From: Pseudomonas mucidolens
GTDB lineage: Bacteria; Pseudomonadota; Gammaproteobacteria; Pseudomonadales; Pseudomonadaceae
Direction of reading: 5' to 3'
Assembly (NCBI RefSeq): GCF_900106045.1
Contig: NZ_LT629802.1
Location: 5,084,001 to 5,148,000, forward strand
DNA length: 64,000 bases
Part shown: one piece after another, positions 27,425-36,916 of the stretch
Position numbering within the stretch: the stretch's first letter is position 1
How the letters are laid out: the number at the start of each line of letters is the position of its first letter
Notes under the pieces: model-generated
Seen by the model: only the letters and a program-made list of their open reading frames with translations
The model's database searches: none
What the model was told of the DNA's origin: nothing
Program-made: the position numbers and the translations under genes

Positions 27425-28444
27425 TTATTCGCCGTCCGGTCCACGCAGGTTTTCAAATTGGGACATGCCGTCTGGAATCAGATTGCGCACGATGGCCGCG
27501 AAGTCGGCGTGCACCAGATTTTTCGCACGGTTCAACAGCACCGGCAGCGGGCTCGAAGGCTCGTGACGGCTGTAGTACGCAAGGATTCGATCCAGATGGC
27601 GCAGCACTTCATCGCGGCTGGCGATTTCGCCGGTGCTGCGCGGTGCGGCGGGCGGTGCTGCGTGCTCGACCGAGGCGGCGTTGTCGTCACTGACAACCTC
27701 GGGTTCACGACTGTCACCGTCCTGGGGGGCAAACTGACTGAAAATCTGCAACGCCTGCTTGAGTGGTTGCTTGAGCGGGCCGAGATCCACGCCTTGGGCG
27801 GAACCGACCTGGTCACTGACGTATCGCTCAATGGTTTCGCAGGCGCTGCGCGCTTCATCGAGCGCGACGCGAGTGGCTTGCACCTGTTGTGCGTCGCTGT
27901 CGAGAAAGGCCCCGGTAAGTTGTTCGGCGCCGAGTTGTTCACCGGGGAAACTTTGCAGGCCGCTGGCGTTGAGCGCGCCCCGCAGGCTCACGGGACCAAA
28001 GGTTCGGGAGCGGGTGAGGATGCTTTCGCGCAGCAAGCGAATGGTCTCGTCGCAGGTCAGGCCGGCGAGGGCGTTGATGCGTACCGTGGGGTCGTTGTTG
28101 TCCTCGGCGTCCAGGCGCGGATGCAGGTCGCCCCAGTACTGCTGAAGCAGTTCGCTGATCAGGCGCAGGACATTCGCAAGTCCGCTCACGCCTTGCAGGG
28201 CGAGGGAGCTTTGCAACAGGAAATGGGTGATGCGCAAGTCTTTGCTGCGTTGCAGCAGGTCCAGGCTTTGCTGCTGGATACTGCGCCATTCCGGCGGTTC
28301 GGCGGGCAGGATCGAGTCGCCCATGCTGCGTTCGGGTTGACCCTGGGCAGCACGTTCCAGATGCAGATAGTCCGCGTCATATTCCAAGTCTTCACCACAG
28401 GGTGAAGTTGCGGAAACGGCGGCGAGCAGCAGCGGCACATCCAC
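27425..28444 (-). CDS. tssA: T6SS baseplate/cap protein TssA
   Basis: A 339-residue protein with the ImpA N-terminal domain (PLLLAAVSATSPCGEDLEYD, EPPEWRSIQQQSLDLLQRSKDLRI). TssA primes tail assembly and, in some types, caps the growing end. The start is taken as the GTG at 28444 because AAGGAG lies 10 bases upstream; the longer in-frame ATG at 28492 would run through the leader hairpin. It is the first gene of the leftward T6SS operon and diverges from fha across about 400 bases. Confidence 0.93.
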   Translation of the reverse strand: MDVPLLLAAVSATSPCGEDLEYDADYLHLERAAQGQPERSMGDSILPAEPPEWRSIQQQSLDLLQRSKDLRITHFLLQSSLALQGVSGLANVLRLISELLQQYWGDLHPRLDAEDNNDPTVRINALAGLTCDETIRLLRESILTRSRTFGPVSLRGALNASGLQSFPGEQLGAEQLTGAFLDSDAQQVQATRVALDEARSACETIERYVSDQVGSAQGVDLGPLKQPLKQALQIFSQFAPQDGDSREPEVVSDDNAASVEHAAPPAAPRSTGEIASRDEVLRHLDRILAYYSRHEPSSPLPVLLNRAKNLVHADFAAIVRNLIPDGMSQFENLRGPDGE

Positions 28445-28846
28445 TAAATTCGATCTCCTTATCAGCCCGTTAGTCTCGGGCGACGCATGCATTAGTTGCG
28501 CACGGAACTTGCGCTTTTTATGGGCATGTTTTCTTGTCAGTGCAGGCTCTTTAATTTCAAAGTGCCATCATGCAAATTCAAGAAGTTATGCATTTTTGGT
28601 GTAGTAGTTGTGCCTTGTCAAGGTAAGCTATTCGCACCGTGTGACAGATGTGCGGTGCTTAACAAGCTGCGCGACCCGTAGGTCAAAGTCAGTGCCGTTA
28701 GAGGATTTTTGTCACAAGATCCAGTTAAGATCAGCGATCCTGCGGTTAAAACGGGCTTCTAGGGTGGTTTTCACGATTTTTCGCCGGGGCCTTGGGAATG
28801 ATTTTCTCGCGGCTCGGGCATGCGTGGGTTTCAGCAAGGAGGCAAG
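28445..28846. promoter_or_regulatory. Divergent control region between tssA and fha
   Basis: About 400 bases without a gene, visibly richer in A+T than its surroundings. It must hold promoters for both halves of the T6SS locus. I find no convincing sigma-70 pair and no sigma-54 GG-N10-GC site on either strand. On the tssA side, GCCCG (28465-28469) and CGGGC (28477-28481) could form a small hairpin just ahead of the AAGGAG site. The fha gene has a strong AAGGAGG site. RsmA-type control, known for P. aeruginosa HSI-I, could act at these GGA sequences but is not shown. Confidence 0.5.
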
Positions 28847-30202
28847 ATGGCGCTGTGTTTGACTATTACTAGTTATCACAAAATTACCCCTGGACAGTGT
28901 GCGGAAAAGTCCATGGATAATGGAGTGATGGCCATCGGGCGCGCTGCTGAAAATGACTGGGTATTGCCTGACCCAGAGCGTTTGGTTTCCGCGCAACATT
29001 GCGTCATTCAATACAAGGATGGTCGTTACTACTTGACCGATAACAGCACTAACGGTGTGGAGTTGGTCAACGCCGGTATTCGTTTGCGCCGGGGAAACAG
29101 TGAGCCCTTGCAGGATGGCGAGTTGATCCGTATCGGCGATTACGAAATCCAGGCGCGCATCGACGCTGGGGTGAAAGTGAGCGATAACCTGCCGTTCGCG
29201 GGTGACACTTCCAACAGTTTTGAAGCGTTGATGGGCCGCCAGGGCGCCGCCGTTCCGCCCGTGGCCACACCGAGCGCGTCGCCGGCCATCGCGCCGCAGT
29301 TTCAGGGCGCATCATCGATGGACACGCTGCCCGACCTGTTCGACTTTCTCAGCCCGGCCGCCGTGCCGCCAGCCACGCAGCCCGATCACGTCCCAGCCGA
29401 GCAGCACGACTTCCGCCCGCCGACTCCGCTGCCTTCCGCGCCTGAGCCGGTGCCGCCGGGTGCGGTGATTCCTGAGGACTGGGATTTGTTGGGCGACCCG
29501 CCCCCGCCCCCGCCGGTGATCGAGATCGCAGTCCCCGTGGAAGCCCCGCCGCCGCCGCTGCCGATAGTCGAACCGCCAGCGCCGGAACGCCCGCCGGAGG
29601 TATCCGACAGCCCACAACCCGATTTGCTGCAAGCCTTCCTGCGCGGTGCCGGGCTCGATCAACTGCGCCTGGACAAAGCGCAGGCTGAAGCGCAGATGGA
29701 AAGCATCGGGCGCAGCTACCGGCTGATGGTCGAAGGCTTGATTGACGTGTTGCGTGCCCGCAGCAGCCTCAAGGGCGAGTTTCGGATGCAGCAGACGATG
29801 ATTCAGCCGGTGGAAAACAACCCGTTGAAGTTCGCCCCGAATGCCGACGAAGCCTTGTTGTTGCTGCTGCGTCATGGCAATCCGGCGTTTATGGCGCCGG
29901 ACCTTGCCGTGCGCGACAGTTTCGATGATTTACGTGCCCACCAGTTGGCGGTGATGGCCGGTGTTGAAGCGGCCATCAAACACTTGCTGGCGCGTTTTGA
30001 ACCGGCGCAGTTGGAGGAGCGCATGGGCAAGCCCGGCGGGCTGTCGGGCCTGTTCAACGGGTCGCGCCAGGCCCAGTACTGGCAGCAGTTTACCGAGCTG
30101 TACAGCAACATTTCTCGTGAAGCCCAGGAAGATTTCCAGGACTTGTTCGGTCGCGAATTCAGCCGGGCCTACGAAGCGCACAGCGCACGCCAGCGACGCT
30201 GA
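28847..30202 (+). CDS. fha: T6SS forkhead-associated protein Fha (TagH)
   Basis: A 451-residue scaffold that, once phosphorylated on Thr by PpkA, promotes T6SS assembly. The N-terminal FHA domain (about 1-100) has IGRAAENDWVLPD, SAQHCVIQYKDG and NGVELV. A long Pro-rich linker follows (about 120-260, including the run PPPPPPV). The C-terminal T6SS FHA domain (about 265-451) starts near LLQAFLRGAGLD. The ATG at 28847 is preceded by AAGGAGG. First gene of the rightward operon. Confidence 0.95.
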   Translation: MALCLTITSYHKITPGQCAEKSMDNGVMAIGRAAENDWVLPDPERLVSAQHCVIQYKDGRYYLTDNSTNGVELVNAGIRLRRGNSEPLQDGELIRIGDYEIQARIDAGVKVSDNLPFAGDTSNSFEALMGRQGAAVPPVATPSASPAIAPQFQGASSMDTLPDLFDFLSPAAVPPATQPDHVPAEQHDFRPPTPLPSAPEPVPPGAVIPEDWDLLGDPPPPPPVIEIAVPVEAPPPPLPIVEPPAPERPPEVSDSPQPDLLQAFLRGAGLDQLRLDKAQAEAQMESIGRSYRLMVEGLIDVLRARSSLKGEFRMQQTMIQPVENNPLKFAPNADEALLLLLRHGNPAFMAPDLAVRDSFDDLRAHQLAVMAGVEAAIKHLLARFEPAQLEERMGKPGGLSGLFNGSRQAQYWQQFTELYSNISREAQEDFQDLFGREFSRAYEAHSARQRR

Positions 30203-30257
30203 AGCGCAGTACAACAATGGAATAACGGATAGCTAAGCACGTCATTGAGGACGCAGG

Positions 30258-30764
30258 ATGATTTCCAGGTTTTTAGTCGCAGTCGCCAGCGTATTTCTGC
30301 TGACGGCGTGTGCCAAGGATGCAGCAAAGTCTTCGGCCCCCGAAGCTGAAGCGGACACTGCCGCCGTGGAGCTGCACTTTCATGCCATCAACGGGCTCAA
30401 CCCCGGCACCACGGGCCAGGCTGCGCCGGTGCGGGTACGGATTTTCGAGCTGAAAAATGCCGCGATTTTCAGTCGTTCTGACTATTTCGCCCTGGCCGAC
30501 CGTGCCCAGGCGACGCTCGGACTGGATTTGATCGATCAGGACGAAGTCGTGATCAAACCCGGCCAGCAACTGAGTATTCAGCGTGACCTCGACCCGGCCA
30601 CTCGACACGTCGGGCTGCTGGTGGGCTATCGCGAGCTGGACCGCGCGCAATGGCGCACGGTGCTCGACATCCCGCCGCGCGCGTACACCGAATACCAGAT
30701 CAGCCTTGATGTGCGTGCGGTGCGCGCGGACATCGTGGTTCCCCCATCCAGCCCTGCCCAATAA
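30258..30764 (+). CDS. tssJ: T6SS outer-membrane lipoprotein TssJ
   Basis: A 168-residue lipoprotein with signal ending LLTAC (Cys18) and non-Asp at +2, so it goes to the outer membrane. The transthyretin-like mature domain has VELHFHAINGLNPG, VRIFELKNAAIFSRSDYFAL and the L1-2 loop region after it, used to contact TssM. It lies 55 bases after fha and 18 bases before tssK. It anchors the TssJLM envelope complex. Confidence 0.95.
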   Translation: MISRFLVAVASVFLLTACAKDAAKSSAPEAEADTAAVELHFHAINGLNPGTTGQAAPVRVRIFELKNAAIFSRSDYFALADRAQATLGLDLIDQDEVVIKPGQQLSIQRDLDPATRHVGLLVGYRELDRAQWRTVLDIPPRAYTEYQISLDVRAVRADIVVPPSSPAQ

Positions 30765-30782
30765 CAAGCAATCGGAGCCCCC

Positions 30783-32117
30783 ATGTCCTGGAACAATCGC
30801 GTGGTCTGGTCGGAAGGCATGTTCATCGGAACGCAGCACTTTCAGCAGCATGACCGTTACCTGGAAAACCTGATTGATGCCCGCAGCCGTCCGTTGGCGG
30901 CAGGCGCGTGGGGCTTTTCCGAACTGCTGATCGACCAAGGGCTGCTGGCCCAAGGCAAGCTGGCCATCGTCTCGGCCCGTGGCTTGTTGCCCGATGGCAC
31001 GCCGTTCAACATTCCCCAGGACGATCTGGCACCGAGCCCGTTGAACATTGACGACAGCCTGCGCGACGGCTTGGTTTACCTGGCCTTGCCGCTCAAACGC
31101 GCCGGCGCCCCCGATACGGTCGATGAAGGTGCAGCCCTGGGCGCCGCGCGTTATGTGAGCCAGGTCCGGGAAGTGCGCGACGACAATGCGCCGTTTGAAA
31201 ATCGTGCGCCGGTGGCGGTCGGTTCGCGTGCCTTGCGTTTGCTGACGACCGAGGATGGCGTCAGCGATTACGCAGCCATCGGCCTGGTACGCATCAAGGA
31301 AAAGCGCGCCGACCGCGCGCTGGTTCTGGATGACAGCTACATCCCGCCAGTGCTCGACGTGGCGGCCAGCAAACCGCTGACAGCCTTTCGCAGCGAACTG
31401 CTTGGCTTGCTGCATCAACGCGGCGAAGCCCTCGCCGGGCGGGTCGTGGCGTCGGGCGCCGGTGGTGCTTCGGAGATTGCCGACTTCATGCTGCTGCAAC
31501 TGGTCAACCGCGCGCAGCCGTTGATTCAGCACTTGAACCAGTTGAGCCCATTGCATCCGGAGCGTTTTTTCAGCGAACTGGTCAGCCTGGCTGGCGAATT
31601 CTCGACCTTCTCCACAGTCGGCCGTCGTCCTCAGGAATATCCGCAATACCAGCATGACGATCTTGTCCTGAGCTTCACCCCGGTGATGCAGGCATTGCGT
31701 GAAGCGTTGTCGATGCTGATCGACAGCAAAGCCACGCCGATCCCGATTGTCGAGAAAGCCTACGGCGTCCATGTGGCGATGCTCGCGGACAAAACCTTGA
31801 TCGACAGCGCAAGTTTCATCCTGGTGGTACGCGCCGATGTGCCGAGCGAAACCTTGCGCGCACGCTTCGGCCAGCAAAGCAAAGTCGGTTCGGTGGAACA
31901 CATTCGCGACCTGGTCAATCTGCAATTGCCGGGTATTGGCCTGCTGCCGCTGCCGGTGGCGCCTCGGCAGATTCCGTACCACGCCGGTTCCACTTACTAC
32001 GAGTTGGATCGGGGCAGCGAGCATTGGCAGCAATTGATCCACTCCGGCGGTTTTGCCTTCCACATCGCCGGGCAATTCCCGGGCTTGAACCTGGCCTTCT
32101 GGGCGATCCGAGGATAA
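30783..32117 (+). CDS. tssK: T6SS baseplate-membrane connector TssK
   Basis: A 444-residue protein that links the baseplate to the TssJLM complex and resembles phage receptor-binding proteins. It begins MSWNNRVVWSEGMFIGTQHFQQHDRYLE and has the SRALRLLTTEDGVSDY segment, both typical of TssK. GGAG lies just upstream of the ATG (AATCGGAGCCCCC). It sits between tssJ and tssL, six bases before the latter. Confidence 0.95.
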   Translation: MSWNNRVVWSEGMFIGTQHFQQHDRYLENLIDARSRPLAAGAWGFSELLIDQGLLAQGKLAIVSARGLLPDGTPFNIPQDDLAPSPLNIDDSLRDGLVYLALPLKRAGAPDTVDEGAALGAARYVSQVREVRDDNAPFENRAPVAVGSRALRLLTTEDGVSDYAAIGLVRIKEKRADRALVLDDSYIPPVLDVAASKPLTAFRSELLGLLHQRGEALAGRVVASGAGGASEIADFMLLQLVNRAQPLIQHLNQLSPLHPERFFSELVSLAGEFSTFSTVGRRPQEYPQYQHDDLVLSFTPVMQALREALSMLIDSKATPIPIVEKAYGVHVAMLADKTLIDSASFILVVRADVPSETLRARFGQQSKVGSVEHIRDLVNLQLPGIGLLPLPVAPRQIPYHAGSTYYELDRGSEHWQQLIHSGGFAFHIAGQFPGLNLAFWAIRG

Positions 32118-32123
32118 TCCGCG

Positions 32124-33419
32124 ATGCATCCCAATGATGATGACCGCACCCAGTTCATGCCGCGTCCGGGTGGTCGTGCGCCGGAGCCCGGCCGCGCGGA
32201 GCCGGTTGCGGCGGCGCCACTGTCGATGCCGACCGCGCCACTCACCGGCAAAGCCCAGGGCCTGAATCCGCTGGAAGGCGCGGCCGGTCCACTGCTGGCG
32301 TTGCTGACGCGGCTGCGCAACACCATTGCGCATCCGGCCCCGTCGAGTCTGCGAGCACAGTTGCTGGCCTACCTGCGTCAGTTCGAAGAGCGTGCCGAAG
32401 CCGCCGGTGTGGCCCGCAATGAAGTATTGCTGGCTCGCTATGCGCTGTGCACCGCCCTCGATGAAGCGGTGTTGAGCACGCCATGGGGCAGCACCAGTGA
32501 CTGGGGCAAGCAGAGCCTGCTGATCACTGTCCACAACGAAGCCTGGGGCGGTGAAAAAGTCTTCCAGTTGCTCGATCACTGCCTGCAAAGTCCGCGCGAG
32601 CGCCTGTATCTGCTGGAGTTGCTGTATCTGTGCATATGCCTGGGTTTCGAGGGCCGCTACCGGGTGATGAACGACGGTCGCAGCCAGTTGGAAGCCTTGC
32701 GTGAGCGCACGGCGGCGGCGATTCGCAGCGCCCGGGGCGATCACGAGCGTGAGCTGTCGCCGCATTGGCGTGGCGTCACCGTGGCCCGCGACCGCCTGGC
32801 GCAATTCATGCCGCCGTGGATCGCGGTCGCGATTGGCCTGGCCTTGCTGCTGGCCTTGCTGTTTGGCCTGCGGATGAAGCTGGCGGCGGATGCCGAGCCG
32901 GTGTTCAAGAACATTCATGCCCTTGGCGAGATCCCGGTGCAGGCCATCGACCGTCCGGTAGCGCAACCGAAAATCATCGAGCGACCGCGTCTGGCGGGTT
33001 TCCTGGTCGAGGACATCAAGGCCGGGCGCGTGGCAGTGGAAGATGCGGTGGACCGCTCGGTGGTGACCATTCGTGGTGATGAGCTGTTCGCGTCGGCCAG
33101 CTCCAGCATCGTCGATGACTATCAGCCATTGATGCTGCGCATCGCCGATGCCATCCGCAAGGTCAAGGGGCAGGTGCGGGTTACCGGGCACAGCGACAAC
33201 CGTCCGATTGCCACCCTGCGCTTCCCGTCCAACTGGGCCTTGTCCGAAGCCCGGGCCCGATCGGTGCTGGAGATTCTCGCGGCCAAGACCGGCCAGGGCG
33301 GTCGCTTCAGTGCCGAGGGCAGAAGCGACACCGAGCCGGTGGCGACCAACGCCACAGCCGAAGGCCGTGCCCGCAATCGTCGGGTTGAAATCACCGTATT
33401 GGCGGAGGGCGTCGAGTGA
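32124..33419 (+). CDS. tssL: T6SS inner-membrane protein TssL with OmpA-like domain
   Basis: A 431-residue C-tail protein of the T6SS envelope complex. The cytoplasmic DotU domain (about 40-215) includes LRAQLLAYLRQFEERAE, YALCTALDEAVLSTPWG and LLELLYLCICLGFEGRY. A membrane segment follows (about 232-250, PPWIAVAIGLALLLALLFG). The C-terminal periplasmic OmpA-like peptidoglycan-binding domain (about 310-431) has VRVTGHSDNRP, SEARARSVLE and GRARNRRVEI. This is the 'extended' TssL form, which anchors to the cell wall itself. It overlaps tssM by four bases. Confidence 0.95.
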   Translation: MHPNDDDRTQFMPRPGGRAPEPGRAEPVAAAPLSMPTAPLTGKAQGLNPLEGAAGPLLALLTRLRNTIAHPAPSSLRAQLLAYLRQFEERAEAAGVARNEVLLARYALCTALDEAVLSTPWGSTSDWGKQSLLITVHNEAWGGEKVFQLLDHCLQSPRERLYLLELLYLCICLGFEGRYRVMNDGRSQLEALRERTAAAIRSARGDHERELSPHWRGVTVARDRLAQFMPPWIAVAIGLALLLALLFGLRMKLAADAEPVFKNIHALGEIPVQAIDRPVAQPKIIERPRLAGFLVEDIKAGRVAVEDAVDRSVVTIRGDELFASASSSIVDDYQPLMLRIADAIRKVKGQVRVTGHSDNRPIATLRFPSNWALSEARARSVLEILAAKTGQGGRFSAEGRSDTEPVATNATAEGRARNRRVEITVLAEGVE

Positions 33420-36400
33420 AGGCGTTTTTCAGTTTCATGATTCGCTGGGTGATCCCACTGTTGGGCCTGATTGCCTTGAGCCTGATCATCTGGTTTGTCG
33501 GGCCGTTGCTCGACATCCTTGTCCCGCAAGGCCGGCGTTGGGCGCTGATCATTCTGATCTTCGCGGTGTGGCTCGCGTACCGTGTATGGCGCATCGTCCA
33601 GGCGCGCCGGCAAGCCGCTGAAGTGATGCGCAGTCTCGCGGCCGAAACCCCGGCGGATCCCGACAGTGTCGCCACCGCTGAAGAACTCGCGACCTTGCGC
33701 CAGCGCATGGATGAAGCCTTGGTGCTGTTGAAAAAGGCCAAGCTGGGCGGTGACGAGCGTCGTAACCTGTATGAGCTGCCGTGGTACGTGATTATTGGCC
33801 CGCCGGGTTCGGGCAAGACCACCGCGCTGGTCAACTCGGGGCTGCATTTCCCGCTGGCCGCGCAATTGGGCGCGGGCGCCGTGCGTGGCGTTGGCGGTAC
33901 GCGCAATTGCGATTGGTGGTTCACCGATCAAGCCGTGCTGCTGGACACCGCTGGCCGCTACACCACCCAGGACAGCAACTCCACGGTGGATAAAGCCGCC
34001 TGGTTGGGCTTTCTCGACCTGCTGAAAAAGCAACGCGCGCGGCGCCCGATTGACGGGGCCTTTATCGCCATCAGCTTGTCGGACCTGCTGCTCGGCAGTG
34101 ACGCCGAGCGGGCCGCGCATGCGGCGGCGATCCGCTTGCGGGTCCAGGAGCTGTACAGCCAATTGGGCGTGCGTTTCCCGATTTACCTGATGCTGACCAA
34201 GCTCGACTTGGTGCCGGGCTTCATGGAGTTCTTCGACAACCTGAACAAGGAAGAGCGCGCCCAGGTATGGGGCATGACCTTCGCCCTGGACGATGGCAAA
34301 AGCAGCGACAGCCCGCTGGCCCATCTGCAAAGCGAATTTGCCGGTCTCGAACAACGTCTGAACGAGCGTCTGGTGGAGCGTCTGCAACAGGAGCGCGATC
34401 CGGCGCGGCGCGACCTGATCTACGGCTTCGGGCAACAGTTCGGCGCCTTGAAGGATTGCCTGCAGAGTTTCCTTGAGGGGGTGTTCAAACCCAATGCCTT
34501 CGAAGAGCGTGTCTTGCTGCGCGGCGTGTACTTCACCAGCGGCACCCAGGAAGGCAGCCCGATTGACCGGCTGATCGGCGCCATGGCCCAGAGCATGAAC
34601 CTGGACCGCCAGCACCTGGCGCGTCAGAGCGGTACCGGGCGCAGTTACTTCATTGAAAAACTGTTCAGCGCCGTGGCGTTTGCCGAGCGGGGCTTGGTCG
34701 GTGTCAACCCGAAGGTCGAGCGGCGCCGCAAGTGGATGGCCCGTGGCGTGCTGGCGGCTACCGTGGCGCTGGTGCTGGTGGTCAGTACCTTGTGGTGGGT
34801 CAGCTATCGCGCCAACCAGGCCTACATTGCCCAGGTCGACCAGAAGGTCGCGCCCCTGGGCCAGACCGTGCAGAACCTGAGCCCGGCGCAACGCGACGTG
34901 CTCGCCGTATTGCCGTTGCTCAACGCGGTAAAAAACCTTGCCGCCGATTCGCCGAGCTGGGCCGAAGGCCTGGGCTTGTATCAAGGCGACATGCTCGAGG
35001 CCGAGTCCGGCAGCGTCTACCGCAAGCTGCTGATCGCGGTGTTCGCGCCACGCCTGGTGACGCGCATCGAAGAACAATTGCAGGGCGGCGGTAGCTCGGA
35101 CTTCCTCTACGAAGGTCTGAAGGCTTACCTGATGCTCGCCGACAACGAGCATTACGACCCGGACTTCATCAAGGCCTGGATCGCGCTGGATTGGGACCGC
35201 AGCCTGCCGCGCGACCTGCCAGCCGAGCAGCGCCAGGCGCTGGCCGGGCACTTACAGGCGCTGTTCGATCGCCATCCGCCGAGTGCTCGCCTGGACCCGC
35301 GACTGATCGATGACCTGCGTCGGCAACTGCAGCAACTGCCGGTGGCCCAGCGTGTGTACGATCGGGTCAAACGCCAGAAGCTGCCGGAGGGCGTGGCGGA
35401 TTTTCGTCTCAGCGAAGCCGCTGGCCGGGATGCCGCGCTGGTGTTCAGCCGTAAAAGTGGCAAGCCGTTGAGCGAGCCGCTCAGTGGATTCTTTACCGCC
35501 AAGGGCTATCGCCAGGGTTTCTTGCTGACCAGCCTGAACCAGGCCGGCACCCTTGCCGAGGAGCAGTGGGTACTGGGTCGCGAGCCGGCCGATCAACAGA
35601 ACGCCGCCAGCCTTGCCGCGGACGTGCGTCGCTTGTACTTCCAGGACTATCAGCGTCAGTGGGATGCCATGCTGGCCGACATCGACTTTGTGCCGATCAC
35701 CAGCGTGGCCCAGGCCGCCGATGTACTGCGGGTGATTTCCGGACCTTCCTCGCCATTGAAAAAACTGCTGGTGGCGGTGGCCAAGGAAACCGATCTGCAA
35801 CAGGAAGAGCGCTTGTTGGCCGCCAAAGGCGCGCCGGTGGAAGGTGGTGTCGACCAGCTCAAGGAGCGCCTCGGCAGCCTGCTCGGCCAGGAACAGGCCG
35901 CGCCCGATGCGCCGGCCACCAGTGATGATCCAGTCACCGCGCATTTTGCCGAGCTCAACCGCATCGTCGCCAAGAACGAAGGCGAGCCAGCGGCCATCGA
36001 CGGCTTGCTGGCGGACATGAACGCGCTCTATGTGCAGGTCAGCGCGATGGTCGGCGCCAGTGGGGAAGCCTTGCTCGGCGAGGCCAAGAACCAGGCGAGC
36101 GCCGCGGCCACGCGGGTCAGCCTGAACGCTGAACGCCAGCCGCCGCTGGTGCAGGGCATGGTCAAGTCGGTGGTCAACGCCACCACCAGCAGCATGATGG
36201 GCGGGGTGCGCGATCAACTGAACGCGGCGTGGGGCAGCGAAGTGGTCAACGTTTATCGCCAGTCCCTGGCTGGGCGTTACCCGATGTCGCCGGGCAGTGC
36301 CCGCGACGCGACACTGGATGACTTTGGCCAGTTCTTCGGCGTCGGCGGAGTGATGGACAACTACTTCCGTAAATACCTGCAACCCTATGTCGACACCTCG

Positions 36401-36916
36401 GCCAAGACCTGGCGCTGGCAACCGGGCGCGGCGCAGAAGCTCGGGATCTCTTCGGGGGTGCTGAAAACCTTCCAGCACGCGGCGACTATTCGCGATGCGT
36501 TTTTCCGCGCCGGTGGCACTCAACCCATTGTGCGTTTCGAGCTCAAACCCGTGGCTATGGACCCAACCATCACCCAGTTCCTGCTGGACCTGGACGGTCA
36601 GCAACTGAGCTACGACCACGGACCGAGCCGCCCGGTCGCCATGCAATGGCCCAATCCCGGCAGCATCGGCGTGGTGCGTATTTCCATCATGCCACCGTCG
36701 GCCAGCGGGCGTTCCGGCGTGACCCTGGATGGACCGTGGGCCTGGTTTCGCCTGCTGGATCAGTCGGACCTGAGCGCCGGCAATTCGCCGGACCGCTTCA
36801 ACCTGCGGCTGCGGGTCGATGGCGCGAGCATCGCCTACGAGTTGCGGGCCGGCAGCGCCTTCAACCCGTTCAAGAGTCGCGTGCTGCGCGGTTTCAGTCT
36901 GCCGGAGCGGCTATGA
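33416..36916 (+). CDS. tssM: T6SS inner-membrane core protein TssM (IcmF)
   Basis: A 1166-residue protein spanning the envelope. Two N-terminal membrane segments (about 10-30 and 43-60), then a cytoplasmic NTPase-like domain with Walker A GPPGSGKTT (128-136) and LLDTAGRY. A third membrane segment (about 444-464, GVLAATVALVLVVSTLWW) leads into the large periplasmic part ending in the TssJ-binding C-terminus. The start codon is GTG, overlapping the tssL stop (GTGA). Length is normal. It ends in an ATGA overlap with tagF. Confidence 0.96.
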   Translation: MKAFFSFMIRWVIPLLGLIALSLIIWFVGPLLDILVPQGRRWALIILIFAVWLAYRVWRIVQARRQAAEVMRSLAAETPADPDSVATAEELATLRQRMDEALVLLKKAKLGGDERRNLYELPWYVIIGPPGSGKTTALVNSGLHFPLAAQLGAGAVRGVGGTRNCDWWFTDQAVLLDTAGRYTTQDSNSTVDKAAWLGFLDLLKKQRARRPIDGAFIAISLSDLLLGSDAERAAHAAAIRLRVQELYSQLGVRFPIYLMLTKLDLVPGFMEFFDNLNKEERAQVWGMTFALDDGKSSDSPLAHLQSEFAGLEQRLNERLVERLQQERDPARRDLIYGFGQQFGALKDCLQSFLEGVFKPNAFEERVLLRGVYFTSGTQEGSPIDRLIGAMAQSMNLDRQHLARQSGTGRSYFIEKLFSAVAFAERGLVGVNPKVERRRKWMARGVLAATVALVLVVSTLWWVSYRANQAYIAQVDQKVAPLGQTVQNLSPAQRDVLAVLPLLNAVKNLAADSPSWAEGLGLYQGDMLEAESGSVYRKLLIAVFAPRLVTRIEEQLQGGGSSDFLYEGLKAYLMLADNEHYDPDFIKAWIALDWDRSLPRDLPAEQRQALAGHLQALFDRHPPSARLDPRLIDDLRRQLQQLPVAQRVYDRVKRQKLPEGVADFRLSEAAGRDAALVFSRKSGKPLSEPLSGFFTAKGYRQGFLLTSLNQAGTLAEEQWVLGREPADQQNAASLAADVRRLYFQDYQRQWDAMLADIDFVPITSVAQAADVLRVISGPSSPLKKLLVAVAKETDLQQEERLLAAKGAPVEGGVDQLKERLGSLLGQEQAAPDAPATSDDPVTAHFAELNRIVAKNEGEPAAIDGLLADMNALYVQVSAMVGASGEALLGEAKNQASAAATRVSLNAERQPPLVQGMVKSVVNATTSSMMGGVRDQLNAAWGSEVVNVYRQSLAGRYPMSPGSARDATLDDFGQFFGVGGVMDNYFRKYLQPYVDTSAKTWRWQPGAAQKLGISSGVLKTFQHAATIRDAFFRAGGTQPIVRFELKPVAMDPTITQFLLDLDGQQLSYDHGPSRPVAMQWPNPGSIGVVRISIMPPSASGRSGVTLDGPWAWFRLLDQSDLSAGNSPDRFNLRLRVDGASIAYELRAGSAFNPFKSRVLRGFSLPERL

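Noticed and set aside
30273..33191. A 972-codon open frame on the minus strand across tssJ, tssK and tssL
   Set aside because: It is the shadow of three well-supported plus-strand T6SS genes in GC-rich DNA. It has low-complexity composition and no domain.
33122..35251. A 709-codon open frame on the minus strand
   Set aside because: It is antisense to tssL and tssM, both intact, and reads as composition-driven sequence.
36646..36912. Longer start for tagF inside the end of tssM
   Set aside because: The conserved TagF start follows the ATG at 36913, which overlaps the tssM stop by four bases.
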